A stretch of 64,000 nucleotides of DNA from Actinosynnema sp. ALI-1.44 (lineage in GTDB: Bacteria; Actinomycetota; Actinomycetes; Mycobacteriales; Pseudonocardiaceae), in the NCBI RefSeq assembly GCF_001984155.1, contig NZ_MTQO01000054.1, forward strand, positions 496,001-560,000, given 5' to 3'. Position 1 is the first letter of the stretch. Every line of letters begins with the position of its first letter. Below, in pieces: positions 1 through 9,210 of this stretch. The notes beneath the pieces are model-generated. The model was not told the origin of the DNA and searched no databases. It saw only the letters and a program-made list of their open reading frames with translations. The position numbers were made by a program, and so were the translations under genes.

Positions 1-395
1 CGCTGGTCTCGGTGTGGTGGCTCGACCTGGACATCACCGGTCCACTGTGGATCCTGCTGGTCATCGCGGTGCTCGACGCGTTGCTCGGTATGGCGCTTGG
101 CCTGTTCGTCAGCGCCTTCGCGCGCACCGAGTTCCAGGCGATGCAGTTCATGCCGGTGTTCGTGATGCCGCAGATCCTGCTGTGCGGCGTGTTCGTCCCC
201 CGCGACGAGATGGCCGGTCTGCTGAACTGGCTGTCGGACGTGATGCCCTTGTCCTACGCGGTGCAGGCGCTCACGCACGTCACCCGGTCCGCGGACTTCA
301 CCGGGTCGCTGGCCCGCGATCTCGTGGTCATCGGCGGCAGCGCGCTGCTGGCGCTGGTCCTCGGCGCCGCTACCCTCCGCAGGCGAACTCCTTGA
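1..395 (+). CDS. ABC-2 type transporter permease, C-terminal part (cut by window edge)
   Basis: The reading frame is open from the left edge (first full codon at position 3) and stops with TGA at 393-395, so only about 130 C-terminal residues are visible. They form three to four hydrophobic segments around a loop reading GVFVPRDEMAGLLNW, followed by MPLSYAVQALTHVTR. That pattern is characteristic of the last half of ABC-2/DrrB-type export permeases. The partner ATPase should lie to the left, outside the window. The substrate cannot be told. The stop is followed at once by the MOSC gene, which may be co-transcribed. Confidence 0.8.
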   Translation, partial: LVSVWWLDLDITGPLWILLVIAVLDALLGMALGLFVSAFARTEFQAMQFMPVFVMPQILLCGVFVPRDEMAGLLNWLSDVMPLSYAVQALTHVTRSADFTGSLARDLVVIGGSALLALVLGAATLRRRTP

Positions 396-418
396 GTATC
401 CTGGCGAAAGTGGCACCA

Positions 419-952
419 GTGATCACGGCCGTGAGCCGCAGCGAGAAGTACACCTTCACCAAGCCCAACACGGACAGCATCACGTTGCTCGAAGGGCTCG
501 GGGTCGAAGGCGACGTCCACCAGGGCGTGACCGTCAAGCACCGGTCGCGTGTCAGGCGTGACCCGAGCCAGCCCAACCTGCGGCAGGTCCACCTGATCCA
601 CTCGGAGTTGTTCGACGAGTTCCGGCAGGCCGGGTACACCGTCGGCCCGGGGGAGATCGGCGAGAACGTGACCACCCGCGGCATCGACCTGCTCGGCCTG
701 CCGACCGGCACCCGGCTGCACCTCGGCGCGGAGGCGGTCGTCGAGGTGACCGGGTTGCGCAACCCGTGCGTGCAGATCGACGCCTTCCAGCAGGGCCTGC
801 TCAAGCACGCGGTCACCCGTGACGAGAACGGCGATCTCGTCCGCAAGACCGGCGTGATGTCGGTCGTGCTCACCGGCGGTGTGGTCCGCCCGGGCGACGA
901 GATCCGCGTCGAACTACCCGCTGAGCCACACCGGCCGCTCGGGCCGGTCTAG
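419..952 (+). CDS. MOSC domain-containing protein
   Basis: About 177 residues matching the MOSC (Moco sulfurase C-terminal) family: an N-terminal AVSRSEKYTFTKP strand, GLGVEGDVHQG, RQVHLIHSEL, GPGEIGENVTTRGIDL and the Cys-bearing LRNPCVQID loop. Such stand-alone proteins are thought to handle molybdenum cofactor or sulfur-carrier chemistry, but the substrate is unknown. The start is uncertain. GTG 419 gives the family's usual length; GTG 410 and TTG 392 (overlapping the upstream stop) are alternatives, and none has a clear ribosome site. A strong hairpin begins at its stop codon. Confidence 0.75.
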   Translation: MITAVSRSEKYTFTKPNTDSITLLEGLGVEGDVHQGVTVKHRSRVRRDPSQPNLRQVHLIHSELFDEFRQAGYTVGPGEIGENVTTRGIDLLGLPTGTRLHLGAEAVVEVTGLRNPCVQIDAFQQGLLKHAVTRDENGDLVRKTGVMSVVLTGGVVRPGDEIRVELPAEPHRPLGPV

Positions 953-1009
953 TGGTCACGAACGGGAGTCTGCCGAATACCCCTGACGAACTCCCGTTCG
1001 CAACCACTA
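950..1009 (+). terminator. Long inverted repeat at the end of the MOSC gene
   Basis: Arms 950-969 and 990-1009 pair over 18 of 20 positions with a 20-base loop. The left arm includes the MOSC stop codon TAG. There is no T-run, so this would be a GC-rich actinobacterial terminator. It overlaps the promoter of the next gene, so it might also act as an operator. Confidence 0.6.
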
Positions 1010-1020
1010 ATCTAGCCACT
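983..1020 (+). promoter_or_regulatory. Leaderless promoter of the PPOX gene
   Basis: A TAATCT -10 hexamer at 1008-1013 lies seven bases before GTG 1021. A CTGACG -35-like element lies at 983-988, spaced 19 bases. The spacing puts transcription start at or next to the start codon, and no ribosome site is present, so translation would be leaderless. Inferred from sequence only. Confidence 0.5.
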
Positions 1021-1413
1021 GTGGACGCCGAACTAGCCAGGTTGGCCGACAGCAAGTACGTGCTCGTCACGACCTTCCGTAAGGACGGGACGAAGGTGCC
1101 GACGCCGGTCTGGTCGGCGCGCGACGGCGAAGAGCTGATCTTCTGGACCCGCGCCGACTCCGCCAAGGTGAAGCGCTTGCGCCGTGACCAGAACGTGGAG
1201 CTGGCCGAGTGCGACGTGCGCGGCAAGCCGAAGAGCGAGCCGATCACCGGGTCCGCCAGGCTGCTCGACGCGGCCGAGACGGACCGGATGCGCCGGGTGA
1301 TGGCCCGCAAGTACGGTCCGAGCGGCTGGCTGGTGATCTACAGCAGCAAGCTGTTCCGCGGCGCCAAGGGCACGATCTGCTACGCCGTCACATCGCCGGG
1401 GACATCGACGTAG
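1021..1413 (+). CDS. PPOX-class (F420-type) flavin-dependent oxidoreductase
   Basis: 130 residues starting LARLADSKYVLVTTFRKDG, then PTPVWSARDGEELIFWT, SAKVKRLRRD and a C-terminal KYGPSGWLVIYSS segment. This is the split-barrel fold of pyridoxamine-phosphate-oxidase-like proteins, in the actinobacterial branch that usually binds F420 or a flavin. The physiological substrate is unknown. GTG 1021 is preferred over the upstream GTG 952, because 952-1009 is an inverted repeat and a -10 hexamer sits seven bases before 1021. The 3' end overlaps the convergent TetR gene by 34 bases. Confidence 0.8.
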   Translation: MDAELARLADSKYVLVTTFRKDGTKVPTPVWSARDGEELIFWTRADSAKVKRLRRDQNVELAECDVRGKPKSEPITGSARLLDAAETDRMRRVMARKYGPSGWLVIYSSKLFRGAKGTICYAVTSPGTST

Positions 1414-2003
1414 GACTGGATGATCGGCGCGACCGCGGCGACGAGTTCCTCCACGTCCGCGCCCGCGAGCGGCTCGACCTGGACGACGTAGCGCAGCAGC
1501 GCGAGGCCGACCATGTGCGACGCCGCCGCGGCCAGCCGCAGCCTCGGCACACCGAGGCCTGCCGACACCCTGGCGAGCACCTGGCGTTCGATGAACTGCT
1601 TGAGCATCCGCGCGGCCTGCTCGTTCGTGGTGACCGTGCGGACCATCGCGAGCAGCGGCTCCCTGGTCACCGGGTCGCCCCACGCGGTCAGGAACAGCCG
1701 CACGATCCGCTCCCCGAACTGCGACCGCGGCCCCTCGATCAGGGTGGGCACGACCGTGGCCGGGTCGATCGGCAGCCGCAGCGCGGCCACGAAGACCTGC
1801 TCCTTCGTGCCGAAGAAGTGGTGGATCAGCGCCGGGTTCACGGCGGCCTGCGCGGCGATGCCCCGGATGGTGGCGCCGTCGTAGCCGAGCTCGGCGAACT
1901 GCGCCCTGGCCGCGGCCAGGATCAGCTCGCGGGTCTCGTTCTGCCCAGGTCGGCGTCCGGCGCGTGCCACGTCCTCCAGCGTGCCACGTAGGCTTCCCGC
2001 CAT
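1380..2003 (-). CDS. TetR family transcriptional regulator
   Basis: 207 residues. The HTH reads [49 protein letters not shown] near the N-terminus. It is followed by a ligand domain with [32 protein letters not shown], typical of a common actinobacterial TetR subfamily. The protein resembles the TetR encoded at 4102-4713 along its whole length, so the two are paralogs on either side of the his genes. If ATG 2003 is used, its start codon interlocks with that of hisF (shared CATG). An in-frame GTG at 1970 is an alternative. The regulated genes are unknown. Confidence 0.85.
   Translation of the reverse strand: MAGSLRGTLEDVARAGRRPGQNETRELILAAARAQFAELGYDGATIRGIAAQAAVNPALIHHFFGTKEQVFVAALRLPIDPATVVPTLIEGPRSQFGERIVRLFLTAWGDPVTREPLLAMVRTVTTNEQAARMLKQFIERQVLARVSAGLGVPRLRLAAAASHMVGLALLRYVVQVEPLAGADVEELVAAVAPIIQSYVDVPGDVTA
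1989..2001 (+). promoter_or_regulatory. Putative leaderless -10 element of hisF
   Basis: TAGGCT at 1989-1994 is followed by seven bases and then ATG 2002. No ribosome site is visible before this ATG. The same hexamer and spacing occurs before pyk. It lies inside the 5' end of the divergent TetR gene if that gene starts at 2003. Confidence 0.4.
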
Positions 2004-2754
2004 GGCTGTCGCGGTACGCGTGATCCCCTGTCTCGACGTGGACGCCGGGCGGGTGGTGAAGGGTGTCAACTTCACGGACCTGGTGGACGCCGGTGACCCG
2101 GTCGAACTGGCCGCCGCCTACGACGCGGAAGGCGCGGACGAGCTGACCTTCCTCGACGTCACCGCGTCCTCGTCGGACCGGGAGACGACCTTCGACGTGG
2201 TCCGCCGCACGGCCGAGCAGGTCTTCATCCCGCTGACAGTCGGCGGCGGCGTGCGCGCGGTCGAGGACATCGACCGCCTGCTGCGCGCGGGGGCCGACAA
2301 GGTCAGCATCAACACCGCCGGGATCCTGCGGCCCGAGTTGCTGCGTGAGGCGTCGCAGCGGTTCGGCGCGCAGTGCATCGTGCTCTCGGTGGACGCCCGC
2401 CGCACCGGCGACGGCTTCGAGGTGACGACACACGGGGGCAAACGCGGTACCGGCATCGACGCGGTCGAGTGGGCCGCCAAGGGGCAGGAACTGGGGGTGG
2501 GCGAGATCCTGCTCAACTCGATGGACGCGGACGGCACCAAGGCCGGGTTCGACATCGAGCTGATCGAACGCGTCCGCGCGGTCGTCGACGTGCCCCTGAT
2601 CGCCAGCGGCGGCGCGGGCGACGTGACGCACTTCGCCCCGGCGGTCCGGGCGGGCGCGGACGCCGTGCTCGCGGCCAGCGTGTTCCACTTCGGACAGTTG
2701 CGGATCGGCGAGGTGAAGGACGCCATGCGCGCCGACGGGATCGAGGTCAGGTGA
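2002..2754 (+). CDS. hisF: Imidazole glycerol phosphate synthase cyclase subunit HisF
   Basis: 250 residues with the full (beta-alpha)8 HisF signature: [18 protein letters not shown] with the catalytic Asp12, [30 protein letters not shown], and SVDARR with Asp131. With HisH it makes imidazole glycerol phosphate and AICAR from PRFAR in histidine synthesis. HisH is not in the window. The gene overlaps the next by four bases (GTGA), and hisI follows that, so the three form an operon. The upstream neighbour is a divergent TetR gene whose predicted start overlaps that of hisF. Confidence 0.97.
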   Translation: MAVAVRVIPCLDVDAGRVVKGVNFTDLVDAGDPVELAAAYDAEGADELTFLDVTASSSDRETTFDVVRRTAEQVFIPLTVGGGVRAVEDIDRLLRAGADKVSINTAGILRPELLREASQRFGAQCIVLSVDARRTGDGFEVTTHGGKRGTGIDAVEWAAKGQELGVGEILLNSMDADGTKAGFDIELIERVRAVVDVPLIASGGAGDVTHFAPAVRAGADAVLAASVFHFGQLRIGEVKDAMRADGIEVR

Positions 2755-3098
2755 ACGTGCCCACCGAGGTGAAGGTGCCGCTCGCGATCATCGGCCTGGG
2801 CGCGGTGCTGTTCGTGGCGATCGCGCTGCTCTGGGACACGCAGAACCTCCGCTTCCCGATCGGCACCGGGATAGTGGCGGTGGCCGTGTGCGTGGGGATG
2901 TGGATGCGGCTGCGGTTCGTGCGCGTGATCACGATCGTCGTGGTGAGCCTGTTCGCCCTCGCGCACCTGCTGATCGCGTTGTCCGACGGGGCGCCGTGGT
3001 GGGTGCGGGCGGTGTCCGGCCTGCTCACCGCCGCATACCTGTACGCGGCCGTGCTGGTGAACACCGAACCCGCGCGCGACTACATGGAGCACCGATGA
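2751..3098 (+). CDS. Small four-helix membrane protein between hisF and hisI
   Basis: 115 residues with four clear hydrophobic segments ([67 protein letters not shown]) separated by short charged loops, and no recognised domain. The GTG start overlaps the hisF stop by four bases, and the stop overlaps the ATG of hisI, so it is translationally coupled in the his operon. Function is unknown. Its placement suggests co-expression rather than a proven role in histidine synthesis. Confidence 0.75.
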   Translation: MNVPTEVKVPLAIIGLGAVLFVAIALLWDTQNLRFPIGTGIVAVAVCVGMWMRLRFVRVITIVVVSLFALAHLLIALSDGAPWWVRAVSGLLTAAYLYAAVLVNTEPARDYMEHR

Positions 3099-3436
3099 GC
3101 CTCGACCCGAAGATCGCCGCCCGCCTGAAGCGCAACGCCGACGGCCTGGTGTGCGCGGTCGCCCAGCAGCGCGGGACAGGCGAGGTTCTGATGGTCGCGT
3201 GGATGGACGACGAAGCCCTTGACCTGACGTTGACCACGCGCAAGGGGACCTACTTCTCACGCAGCCGCCAGAAGCTGTGGGTGAAGGGGGAGACGTCCGG
3301 GCACGTGCAGCACGTGCACGAGGTCCGGCTCGACTGCGACGGTGACACGGTGTTGCTGGTGGTCGACCAGGAAGGCGCCGCTTGCCACACCGGCGACCGC
3401 ACTTGCTTCGACGCGGATGTCCTGCTGGCGGAGTGA
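3095..3436 (+). CDS. hisI: Phosphoribosyl-AMP cyclohydrolase HisI
   Basis: 113 residues matching monofunctional His[38 protein letters not shown], then [13 protein letters not shown] and [12 protein letters not shown]. The conserved Cys and Asp residues bind the zinc and magnesium used to open the phosphoribosyl-AMP ring, the third step of histidine synthesis. The ATG overlaps the upstream stop (ATGA). This is the last gene of the small his operon. A 665-base region without convincing genes follows. Confidence 0.96.
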   Translation: MSLDPKIAARLKRNADGLVCAVAQQRGTGEVLMVAWMDDEALDLTLTTRKGTYFSRSRQKLWVKGETSGHVQHVHEVRLDCDGDTVLLVVDQEGAACHTGDRTCFDADVLLAE

Positions 3437-4101
3437 GTTTTTCGCCTGGTCGTGGCTTTGTTCGGGAATTTGGGATTCAGGGTCTTTTCAGACTTTCCCC
3501 TCGCCTTTCCCCTCGCCGGGGGGCTGACCTCTGGGCAGGAGGTTTTCGCGGGGTGTTTGTCCTCGCGGATGCTTTTCTTGTCCCGGGGTTTCAGGGCGTG
3601 GGCGCCTCCTGCCCGTCGACCTGCCCCAGGGAACCACGGTCTATCAAGAGGATCGGTATGGCTGTCGCTGGGGCTCTTCGGGTAGGCCGACCTCTTGACA
3701 GCCCATGGTTGGCTTCGCCCAGGCCGACGGGCAGGAGACACCCCCGAAGCACCACTCTGCGCTAGCGCGCAGGCTGCCTGCCTTGTGCTTGCGCGTTGCC
3801 GACTGAAGCTGGGCTGCGTTTGTCGATTGGGGTTGGGCTGGGTTTGTGGGCGGGCCGCAAGCTTCTGTGCTGCGTGCTTGCCGACTGGGGCTGTGCTGCG
3901 CGTTTGCCGATTGGGGTTGGGCTGCGCTTGCACGCCTGGCTGTGGTTGCTCTGCGCTGGCGCGCAGACTTGCTTGGGTTGGTCTGGGACAGACCATCCGA
4001 ATTCGGGTGGCTGTAGATATCTACAGGCAGCGTCCATTCGACTGTAGATATCTACACCGCTCTTCCCCGCGGCATGTATGACTGGCCCAGCGGGGCGGGA
4101 G
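3437..4101. repeat. Gene-poor region with internal repeats and two identical palindromes
   Basis: No reading frame here has believable protein character; the ones that exist are low-complexity by-products of the repeats. An 18-base element occurs at 3755-3772 and again at 3949-3966 (17 of 18 identical), each internally self-complementary. Between them, two degenerate copies of a GACTG/GATTGGGGTTGGGCTG-type unit are found around 3798-3845 and 3880-3930. The right end (3993-4056) carries three palindromes, listed separately. It lies between the convergent ends of hisI and a TetR gene. Confidence 0.6.
3993..4056. promoter_or_regulatory. Cluster of three palindromes, probable operator pair
   Basis: CTGTAGATATCTACAG (4011-4026) is a perfect 16-base palindrome, and its 14-base core TGTAGATATCTACA recurs exactly at 4043-4056. 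The copies are 31 bases apart, about three helical turns, so dimers would bind the same DNA face. An imperfect palindrome centred on GAATTC lies just upstream at 3993-4010. The region lies between convergent genes, where an operator is not expected. The protein that binds it is unknown. Confidence 0.5.
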
Positions 4102-4713
4102 TCAGCCGATGTCGCCGGTGAAGTAGCGCTGGATCGTCGGGCCGACCGCGGCGACCATTGTGTCGATGTCGTTGGTGGCCAGCGGTTCGAACTTGGTGAC
4201 GTAGCGGACCATGCCCATTCCGACCAGTTGGCTGGCGACCAGCGTGGCGCGGAACATCGCGTTGTCCGCGCCTGTCTTGGCTGCCACGCGCATGAAGATC
4301 TGCTTCAGGAAGATCTCTCGCAGACCTTGTACGGCCATGTCGTGGCTGGCCACGCTGCGTACCAGTGCCGAGAACTGGCCGCCGCCGGAACTGTCCCAGA
4401 TGGTCAGGAACCGGCGGACGATTCGCTCGCCGAGGGTGTCGATGTCTCCTTCGGAGATCTCGTTGGCGAACATCGTCGGGTCGATCGGCAGCTGCAGCAC
4501 GGACTGGCCGAACAGGCCCTCCTTGCCGCCGAACCAGTGGTTGACCATGGCCGGGTCGACGCCGGCCCGCTTGGCTATCGCGCGGACCGTCGCACCTTCG
4601 TAGCCCTGTTCGATGAACACGGCACGCGCGGCCTCGATCAACGCGTTCTTGGTGTCGGCGCCGGCGGGCCGCCGTCCTCGCCGCTTGCCCTCTTGCTCAG
4701 CGCTCGTTGTCAC
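4102..4713 (-). CDS. TetR family transcriptional regulator
   Basis: 203 residues from GTG 4713. The HTH reads ALIEAARAVFIEQGYEGATVRAIAKRAGVDPAMVNHWFGGKEGLF and is followed by LPIDPTMFANEISEGDIDTLGERIVRRFLTIW and a C-terminal TKFEPLATNDIDTMVAAVGPTIQRYF. It is a full-length paralog of the TetR at 1380-2003. The gene diverges from trpE across about 100 bases of unusually AT-rich DNA. The reading frame could extend upstream, but the extra residues do not look like a TetR start. Ligand and targets are unknown. Confidence 0.85.
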   Translation of the reverse strand: MTTSAEQEGKRRGRRPAGADTKNALIEAARAVFIEQGYEGATVRAIAKRAGVDPAMVNHWFGGKEGLFGQSVLQLPIDPTMFANEISEGDIDTLGERIVRRFLTIWDSSGGGQFSALVRSVASHDMAVQGLREIFLKQIFMRVAAKTGADNAMFRATLVASQLVGMGMVRYVTKFEPLATNDIDTMVAAVGPTIQRYFTGDIG

Positions 4714-4813
4714 GTCACCATCATGATCTGAGCGGACAAATTTTTCAACTCTTGGTGAATTAATAAAGACAGGGGCCAAACCCCTTCGTCGGCGGTCCCG
4801 CGCTCCCGGCAGA
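4714..4813. promoter_or_regulatory. Divergent promoter region between tetR and trpE
   Basis: The stretch is AT-rich compared with the rest of the window. On the plus strand TAATAA at 4761-4766 may serve as a -10. On the minus strand TTGAAA (4746-4741) with CATGAT 17 bases further fits a promoter for the TetR gene. No tryptophan-rich leader peptide or attenuator hairpin was found before trpE. Confidence 0.35.
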
Positions 4814-6367
4814 ATGGCCGGTATGGCCAGCGTGATCGGATCGGATCTGCCCGTGCACACCGGGATGGGCGCGATCAGCCCCACCAGGGAGCAGTTTCAC
4901 GCCCTCGCTCGCGATCGGCGGGTGATTCCGGTCACCCGCAAGCTCCTCGCGGACGCCGAGACCCCCGTCGGCGTGTACCGCAAGCTCGCGGGCGACCGGA
5001 CTGGGACGTTCCTGTTCGAGTCCGCCGAGAACGGCCGGTCGTGGTCGCGGTGGTCGTTCGTCGGCGCCCGGTGTGCGGCCTGGCTGACCTCCAAGGACGG
5101 CAAGGCCACGTGGACCGGCAAGGTGCCCGACGACCTGCACGGCAACGGCGACCCGTTGGAGGCGCTGCGGGAGACCTTCCGGCTGCTGCACACCGAGCCG
5201 TTGCCGGGCCTGCCGCCGCTGACCGGCGGGATGGTCGGGTACATCGGCTACGACACGGTCCGCCGTCTCGAACGGCTGCCCGAGTTGGCCGAGGACGACC
5301 TGAAGATCCCCGAACTGGTGATGATGATGGCCACCGACCTGGCCGCCCTCGACCACCACGAAGGCACGATCACCCTCATCGCCAACGCCGTGAACTGGGA
5401 CAACTCGCCCCAGCGGGTCGACGAGGCGTATGACGACGCGGTCGAGCGGCTCAACCGGATGTCCGCCGACCTGTACACGTCCGCGCCGCCGACGGCGATG
5501 GTGTTCGAACGCCCCAAGCCGAAGTTCGCCCGCCGCCGCACCCGCGAGGAGTTCGGCGCCGCCGTCGAGACGGCCAAGGAAGCCATCCGTGCGGGCGAGG
5601 CCTTCCAGATCGTGGTGTCCCAACGGTTCGAGATGCGCACCGAGGCCGACTCGCTGGACGTGTACCGGATCCTGCGGACCACCAACCCGAGTCCTTACAT
5701 GTACCTGCTGCGGCTCGACGGCTTCGACATCGTCGGGTCAAGCCCGGAATCCCTGGTCACGGTCAGGGACGGCGTGGTGACCACGCACCCGATCGCGGGC
5801 ACGCGCTGGCGCGGTGTCGACGCGGACGAGGACGCCATCCTGGAGAAGGACCTGCTGGCTGACGAGAAGGAACGCGCCGAGCACGTGATGCTCGTCGACC
5901 TCGGCCGCAACGACCTCGGCCGGGTGTGCCAACCCGGATCCGTGCACGTCGTCGACTTCTTCTGGGTCGAGCGCTACAGCCACGTGATGCACATCGTGTC
6001 GACCGTCACCGGCAAGCTCTCGCCTGGCAGGACCGCGTTCGACGCGGTCACGGCGTGCTTCCCGGCCGGGACGCTCTCCGGGGCCCCGAAGCCCCGCGCG
6101 ATGGAGCTGATCGAGGAGTTGGAGCCCACCAGACGAGGCCTCTACGGCGGGGTGGTCGGCTACCTCGACTTCGCGGGCAACGCCGACACGGCGATCGCCA
6201 TCCGGACCGCACTGGTCCAGAACGGCGTGGCATACGTGCAGGCAGGCGCCGGAATCGTGGCCGACTCCAACCCGGCGGCCGAAGACGACGAATGCCAGAA
6301 CAAGGCAGGCGCGGTGCTGTCGGCGATCGCGATGGCCGAGACGATCAGGCCGGCGGCCGATGGCTGA
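4814..6367 (+). CDS. trpE: Anthranilate synthase component I TrpE
   Basis: 517 residues. The N-terminal regulatory part has [24 protein letters not shown] and [19 protein letters not shown], the ESA-type motif linked to tryptophan feedback. The chorismate-binding C-terminal part has [58 protein letters not shown] and [21 protein letters not shown]. It makes anthranilate from chorismate with a TrpG subunit not encoded here. The start is uncertain: ATG 4814, 4823 and 4862 are all possible, and 4862 gives the usual length. It overlaps the next gene by eight bases. Confidence 0.96.
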   Translation: MAGMASVIGSDLPVHTGMGAISPTREQFHALARDRRVIPVTRKLLADAETPVGVYRKLAGDRTGTFLFESAENGRSWSRWSFVGARCAAWLTSKDGKATWTGKVPDDLHGNGDPLEALRETFRLLHTEPLPGLPPLTGGMVGYIGYDTVRRLERLPELAEDDLKIPELVMMMATDLAALDHHEGTITLIANAVNWDNSPQRVDEAYDDAVERLNRMSADLYTSAPPTAMVFERPKPKFARRRTREEFGAAVETAKEAIRAGEAFQIVVSQRFEMRTEADSLDVYRILRTTNPSPYMYLLRLDGFDIVGSSPESLVTVRDGVVTTHPIAGTRWRGVDADEDAILEKDLLADEKERAEHVMLVDLGRNDLGRVCQPGSVHVVDFFWVERYSHVMHIVSTVTGKLSPGRTAFDAVTACFPAGTLSGAPKPRAMELIEELEPTRRGLYGGVVGYLDFAGNADTAIAIRTALVQNGVAYVQAGAGIVADSNPAAEDDECQNKAGAVLSAIAMAETIRPAADG

Positions 6368-7040
6368 GCCGACGAAGCCGAGCCGGCCGCAGGTGACCGA
6401 TGCCGAGGAGCCAGGGAGCGCCGATATGGCTCAGCCGGGCAAGTCCGAGTCCGTGCGGCCAGAGTCTCCCGACCCCGCGCAGCCGCGAGCGCGCGCCGCG
6501 GCGGTTGATGTCGGGCAGGCGCAGGTAGAGGACTCCGTCCCGGCCGGCGGGTCGCCGTCGGCCGGGCCCGCGTCCAGCCGTCCACTATGGATCGTGACCG
6601 TGCTCCTGCTGGCTGCTTCGGCCGCGTTGTGGGGCGCGTCGCAGCTGAAGTGGTCGGCCGAACTGACAGGTTCCGAACAGGTGAGCGCCTTGGTTCCGCT
6701 GGCGCTGATCTACTTGGCCGGGATCGCCGGTGTGCTGGCCACCAGTGGCTGGCCGCGCCGGGGGGTCGGTGTCCTGTTGGCGTTGACGGGTTTCGCGGCT
6801 TGTTGGCTGGCGGTCAACGGTGCCTTCGACCATGCGCAGGGGCTCCCGGCGCGGGCTTTGGCGCTGCTCGGCGGGCTCGCGGTCGTCGTCGCCGGGGTTC
6901 GGCTGGTCAGGTCCGGTCACAAGATGCCGAGGCTGGGCGCGAAATACCAGGCGCCTGCCGCTGCCGGAAGTGCCAAAGAGGCGTCGGGCGAGAAGGAGAT
7001 GTGGCGTGCGCTCTCGGACGGCGACGACCCCACGTTGTGA
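6360..7040 (+). CDS. Trp region conserved membrane protein (TIGR02234 family)
   Basis: 226 residues: a long, low-complexity cytoplasmic N-terminus rich in Pro, Ala and Ser (about 1-72), then four hydrophobic segments starting [19 protein letters not shown], and the family's conserved C-terminal [13 protein letters not shown]. This protein sits between trpE and trpC throughout actinobacteria, and no biochemical role is established. The ATG lies inside the end of trpE (eight-base overlap), which implies coupled translation. The N-terminal extension is longer than in most family members. Confidence 0.85.
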   Translation: MAEPTKPSRPQVTDAEEPGSADMAQPGKSESVRPESPDPAQPRARAAAVDVGQAQVEDSVPAGGSPSAGPASSRPLWIVTVLLLAASAALWGASQLKWSAELTGSEQVSALVPLALIYLAGIAGVLATSGWPRRGVGVLLALTGFAACWLAVNGAFDHAQGLPARALALLGGLAVVVAGVRLVRSGHKMPRLGAKYQAPAAAGSAKEASGEKEMWRALSDGDDPTL

Positions 7041-7157
7041 CGTCTGTCGCGCAATCGTTGCGTCGCCAGGCGCATGCTATGTGTGCACGGCCGACCCGGT
7101 GCCCTGTCGAGAACCAGCGCGGGGTTAGCATCAGTGCGGCGGGAAGGGGCATACGCG

Positions 7158-7967
7158 GTGAGCGTTCTCGAGTCGATAATCGACGGTGTGCGCGAGGATC
7201 TCGCGGCCCGCGAAGCACGGTTGCCGTTCGAGGTTCTCAAGGAGCAGGCGGCGAAAGCGGCGCCGCCGCGGGACGCGGTGAGCGCGTTGCGGTCCTCGGA
7301 TGTCGGTGTGATCGCGGAGGTCAAGCGGCGCAGTCCGTCCAAGGGCGAGCTGGCGGAGATCGCGGATCCGGCTGAGCTGGCGAAGGATTACGAGGCGGCG
7401 GGCGCGCGGGTGATCAGCGTGCTCACCGAGCAGCGGCGGTTCGGCGGATCGTTGGCCGACTTCGACGCGGTCCGTGCGGTGGTGGACGTTCCGTTGCTGC
7501 GCAAGGACTTCGTCGTCAGCCCGTACCAGGTGCACGAGGCTCGGCTGCACGGCGCGGACCTCGTGCTGCTGATCGTCGCGGCACTTGAGCAGAACACGTT
7601 GGTCGGCCTGCTCGACCGGGTGGAGTCGCTCGGCATGACCGCGCTGGTCGAAGTGCACACCGCGGAGGAGGCCGACCGTGCGCTGGAGGCGGGCGCGTCG
7701 GTGATCGGCGTCAACGCCCGTGACCTGCACACGCTTCAGGTGGACCGCGAGGTGTTCACGCGGATCGCTCCGGGTTTGCCGTTCGAGACGATCAAGATCG
7801 CCGAGTCCGGTGTCCGCGGCCCCGGCGACCTGATGGCGTACGCCGGTGCGGGTGCCGACGCGATCCTGGTCGGCGAGGGCCTCGTGGCCAGCGGCGACCC
7901 CAAGGCCGCACTGACCAAGCTGGTCACGGCCGGTTCGCACCCCGCGTGCCCGAGGCCGTCGCGGTGA
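7158..7967 (+). CDS. trpC: Indole-3-glycerol phosphate synthase TrpC
   Basis: 269 residues starting with [17 protein letters not shown]. Active-site motifs are present: [40 protein letters not shown] with its lysine, and [19 protein letters not shown] and [12 protein letters not shown]. It converts carboxyphenylamino-deoxyribulose phosphate to indole-3-glycerol phosphate. GTG 7158 is chosen because GGAAGGGG lies eight bases upstream and the protein then begins like its homologs. The stop overlaps the trpB start (GTGA). Confidence 0.96.
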   Translation: MSVLESIIDGVREDLAAREARLPFEVLKEQAAKAAPPRDAVSALRSSDVGVIAEVKRRSPSKGELAEIADPAELAKDYEAAGARVISVLTEQRRFGGSLADFDAVRAVVDVPLLRKDFVVSPYQVHEARLHGADLVLLIVAALEQNTLVGLLDRVESLGMTALVEVHTAEEADRALEAGASVIGVNARDLHTLQVDREVFTRIAPGLPFETIKIAESGVRGPGDLMAYAGAGADAILVGEGLVASGDPKAALTKLVTAGSHPACPRPSR

Positions 7968-9208
7968 GCGCCCAGCAGGAGCCGGACCAGCCCACGGGGC
8001 ACGAGCACGACTCGCACGACCCCGACGAGCGCGGCTACTTCGGTGCGTTCGGCGGCCGGTTCATCCCGGAGGCGCTGGTCCCGGCGCTGGAGGAGCTCGA
8101 GGCCGAGTACGACAAGGCCAGGACGGACCCCGAGTTCGTCAACGAGTTGCTGCGGCTGCTGCGTGACTACGCGGGCCGCCCCTCGATGCTGACCGAGGCG
8201 CCGCGGTTCGCCGCCCACGCGGGCGGGGCGCAGATCTGGCTCAAGCGCGAGGACCTCAACCACACCGGCTCGCACAAGATCAACAACGTGCTGGGCCAGG
8301 CTTTGCTCACCAAGCGGATGGGCAAGAAGCGTGTCATCGCGGAGACCGGCGCCGGCCAGCACGGCGTGGCCACCGCGACCGCGTGCGCGTTGCTGGACCT
8401 CGACTGCGTCGTCTACATGGGCGAGGTCGACACCGAACGCCAGGCGCTCAACGTGGCCAGGATGCGCCTGCTCGGCGCCGAGGTCATCCCGGTCAAGACC
8501 GGCTCGCGCACCCTCAAGGACGCCATCAACGAGGCGCTGCGCGACTGGGTGACCAACGTGGACAGCACGCACTACCTGCTCGGCACCGCGGCGGCGTCGC
8601 ACCCGTTCCCCCTGATGGTCCGCAACTTCCACCGGATCATCGGCATCGAGGCACGCCGCCAGATGCTCGAGAAGGCCGGACGGCTGCCGGACGTGGTCGC
8701 CGCGTGTGTCGGCGGCGGCTCCAACGCCATCGGCGTCTTCCACGGCTTCGTCGACGACAAGGACGTCCGCCTGGTCGGTCTCGAACCCGGCGGGCACGGC
8801 GTGGACACCGGTGAGCACGGCGCCACGCTGTCCGAGGGCAGCCCGGGCCTGCTGCACGGCTCACGCTCGTACCTGCTGCAGGACGACGACGGCCAGATCA
8901 TCGAGGCCTACTCGATCTCGGCCGGTCTCGACTACCCGGGCGTCGGTCCGGAGCACTCGTACCTGAAGGACTCCGGCCGCGCCGAGTACTACTCGGTGAC
9001 CGACGCCGAAGCGATGGAGGCCTTCCACCTGCTGTCCCGCACCGAGGGCATCATCCCGGCGATCGAGTCGTCGCACGCCCTCGCGGGCGCCATCAAGCTG
9101 GGCAAGGAACTCGGCGAGGACGGCGTGATCCTGGTCAGCCTCTCCGGCAGGGGCGACAAGGACATGGACACCGCGGCCCAGTTCTTCGGCCTGGTCGGGG
9201 AGGAGTGA
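7964..9208 (+). CDS. trpB: Tryptophan synthase beta chain TrpB
   Basis: 414 residues. After a hydrophilic tail come [23 protein letters not shown], the PLP lysine in [10 protein letters not shown] (Lys105), [10 protein letters not shown], the phosphate-binding GGGSNAIG, and [10 protein letters not shown] at the end. The enzyme joins indole and serine to make tryptophan and works as an alpha2-beta2 complex with TrpA, encoded next. GTG 7964 gives a four-base overlap with trpC; a GTG at 7946 is an alternative. Nothing unusual is seen in the catalytic residues. Confidence 0.97.
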   Translation: MSAQQEPDQPTGHEHDSHDPDERGYFGAFGGRFIPEALVPALEELEAEYDKARTDPEFVNELLRLLRDYAGRPSMLTEAPRFAAHAGGAQIWLKREDLNHTGSHKINNVLGQALLTKRMGKKRVIAETGAGQHGVATATACALLDLDCVVYMGEVDTERQALNVARMRLLGAEVIPVKTGSRTLKDAINEALRDWVTNVDSTHYLLGTAAASHPFPLMVRNFHRIIGIEARRQMLEKAGRLPDVVAACVGGGSNAIGVFHGFVDDKDVRLVGLEPGGHGVDTGEHGATLSEGSPGLLHGSRSYLLQDDDGQIIEAYSISAGLDYPGVGPEHSYLKDSGRAEYYSVTDAEAMEAFHLLSRTEGIIPAIESSHALAGAIKLGKELGEDGVILVSLSGRGDKDMDTAAQFFGLVGEE

Positions 9209-9210
9209 CC

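Noticed and set aside
3695-4081. Open frames over the repeat region on both strands (Cys/Leu-rich plus-strand frame, Gln/Pro-rich minus-strand frame)
   Set aside because: Translations are low complexity and follow the nucleotide repeats; no ribosome site or family likeness.
4714-4813. Possible trp leader peptide or attenuator before trpE
   Set aside because: No short frame with tandem Trp codons and no convincing alternative hairpins were found.
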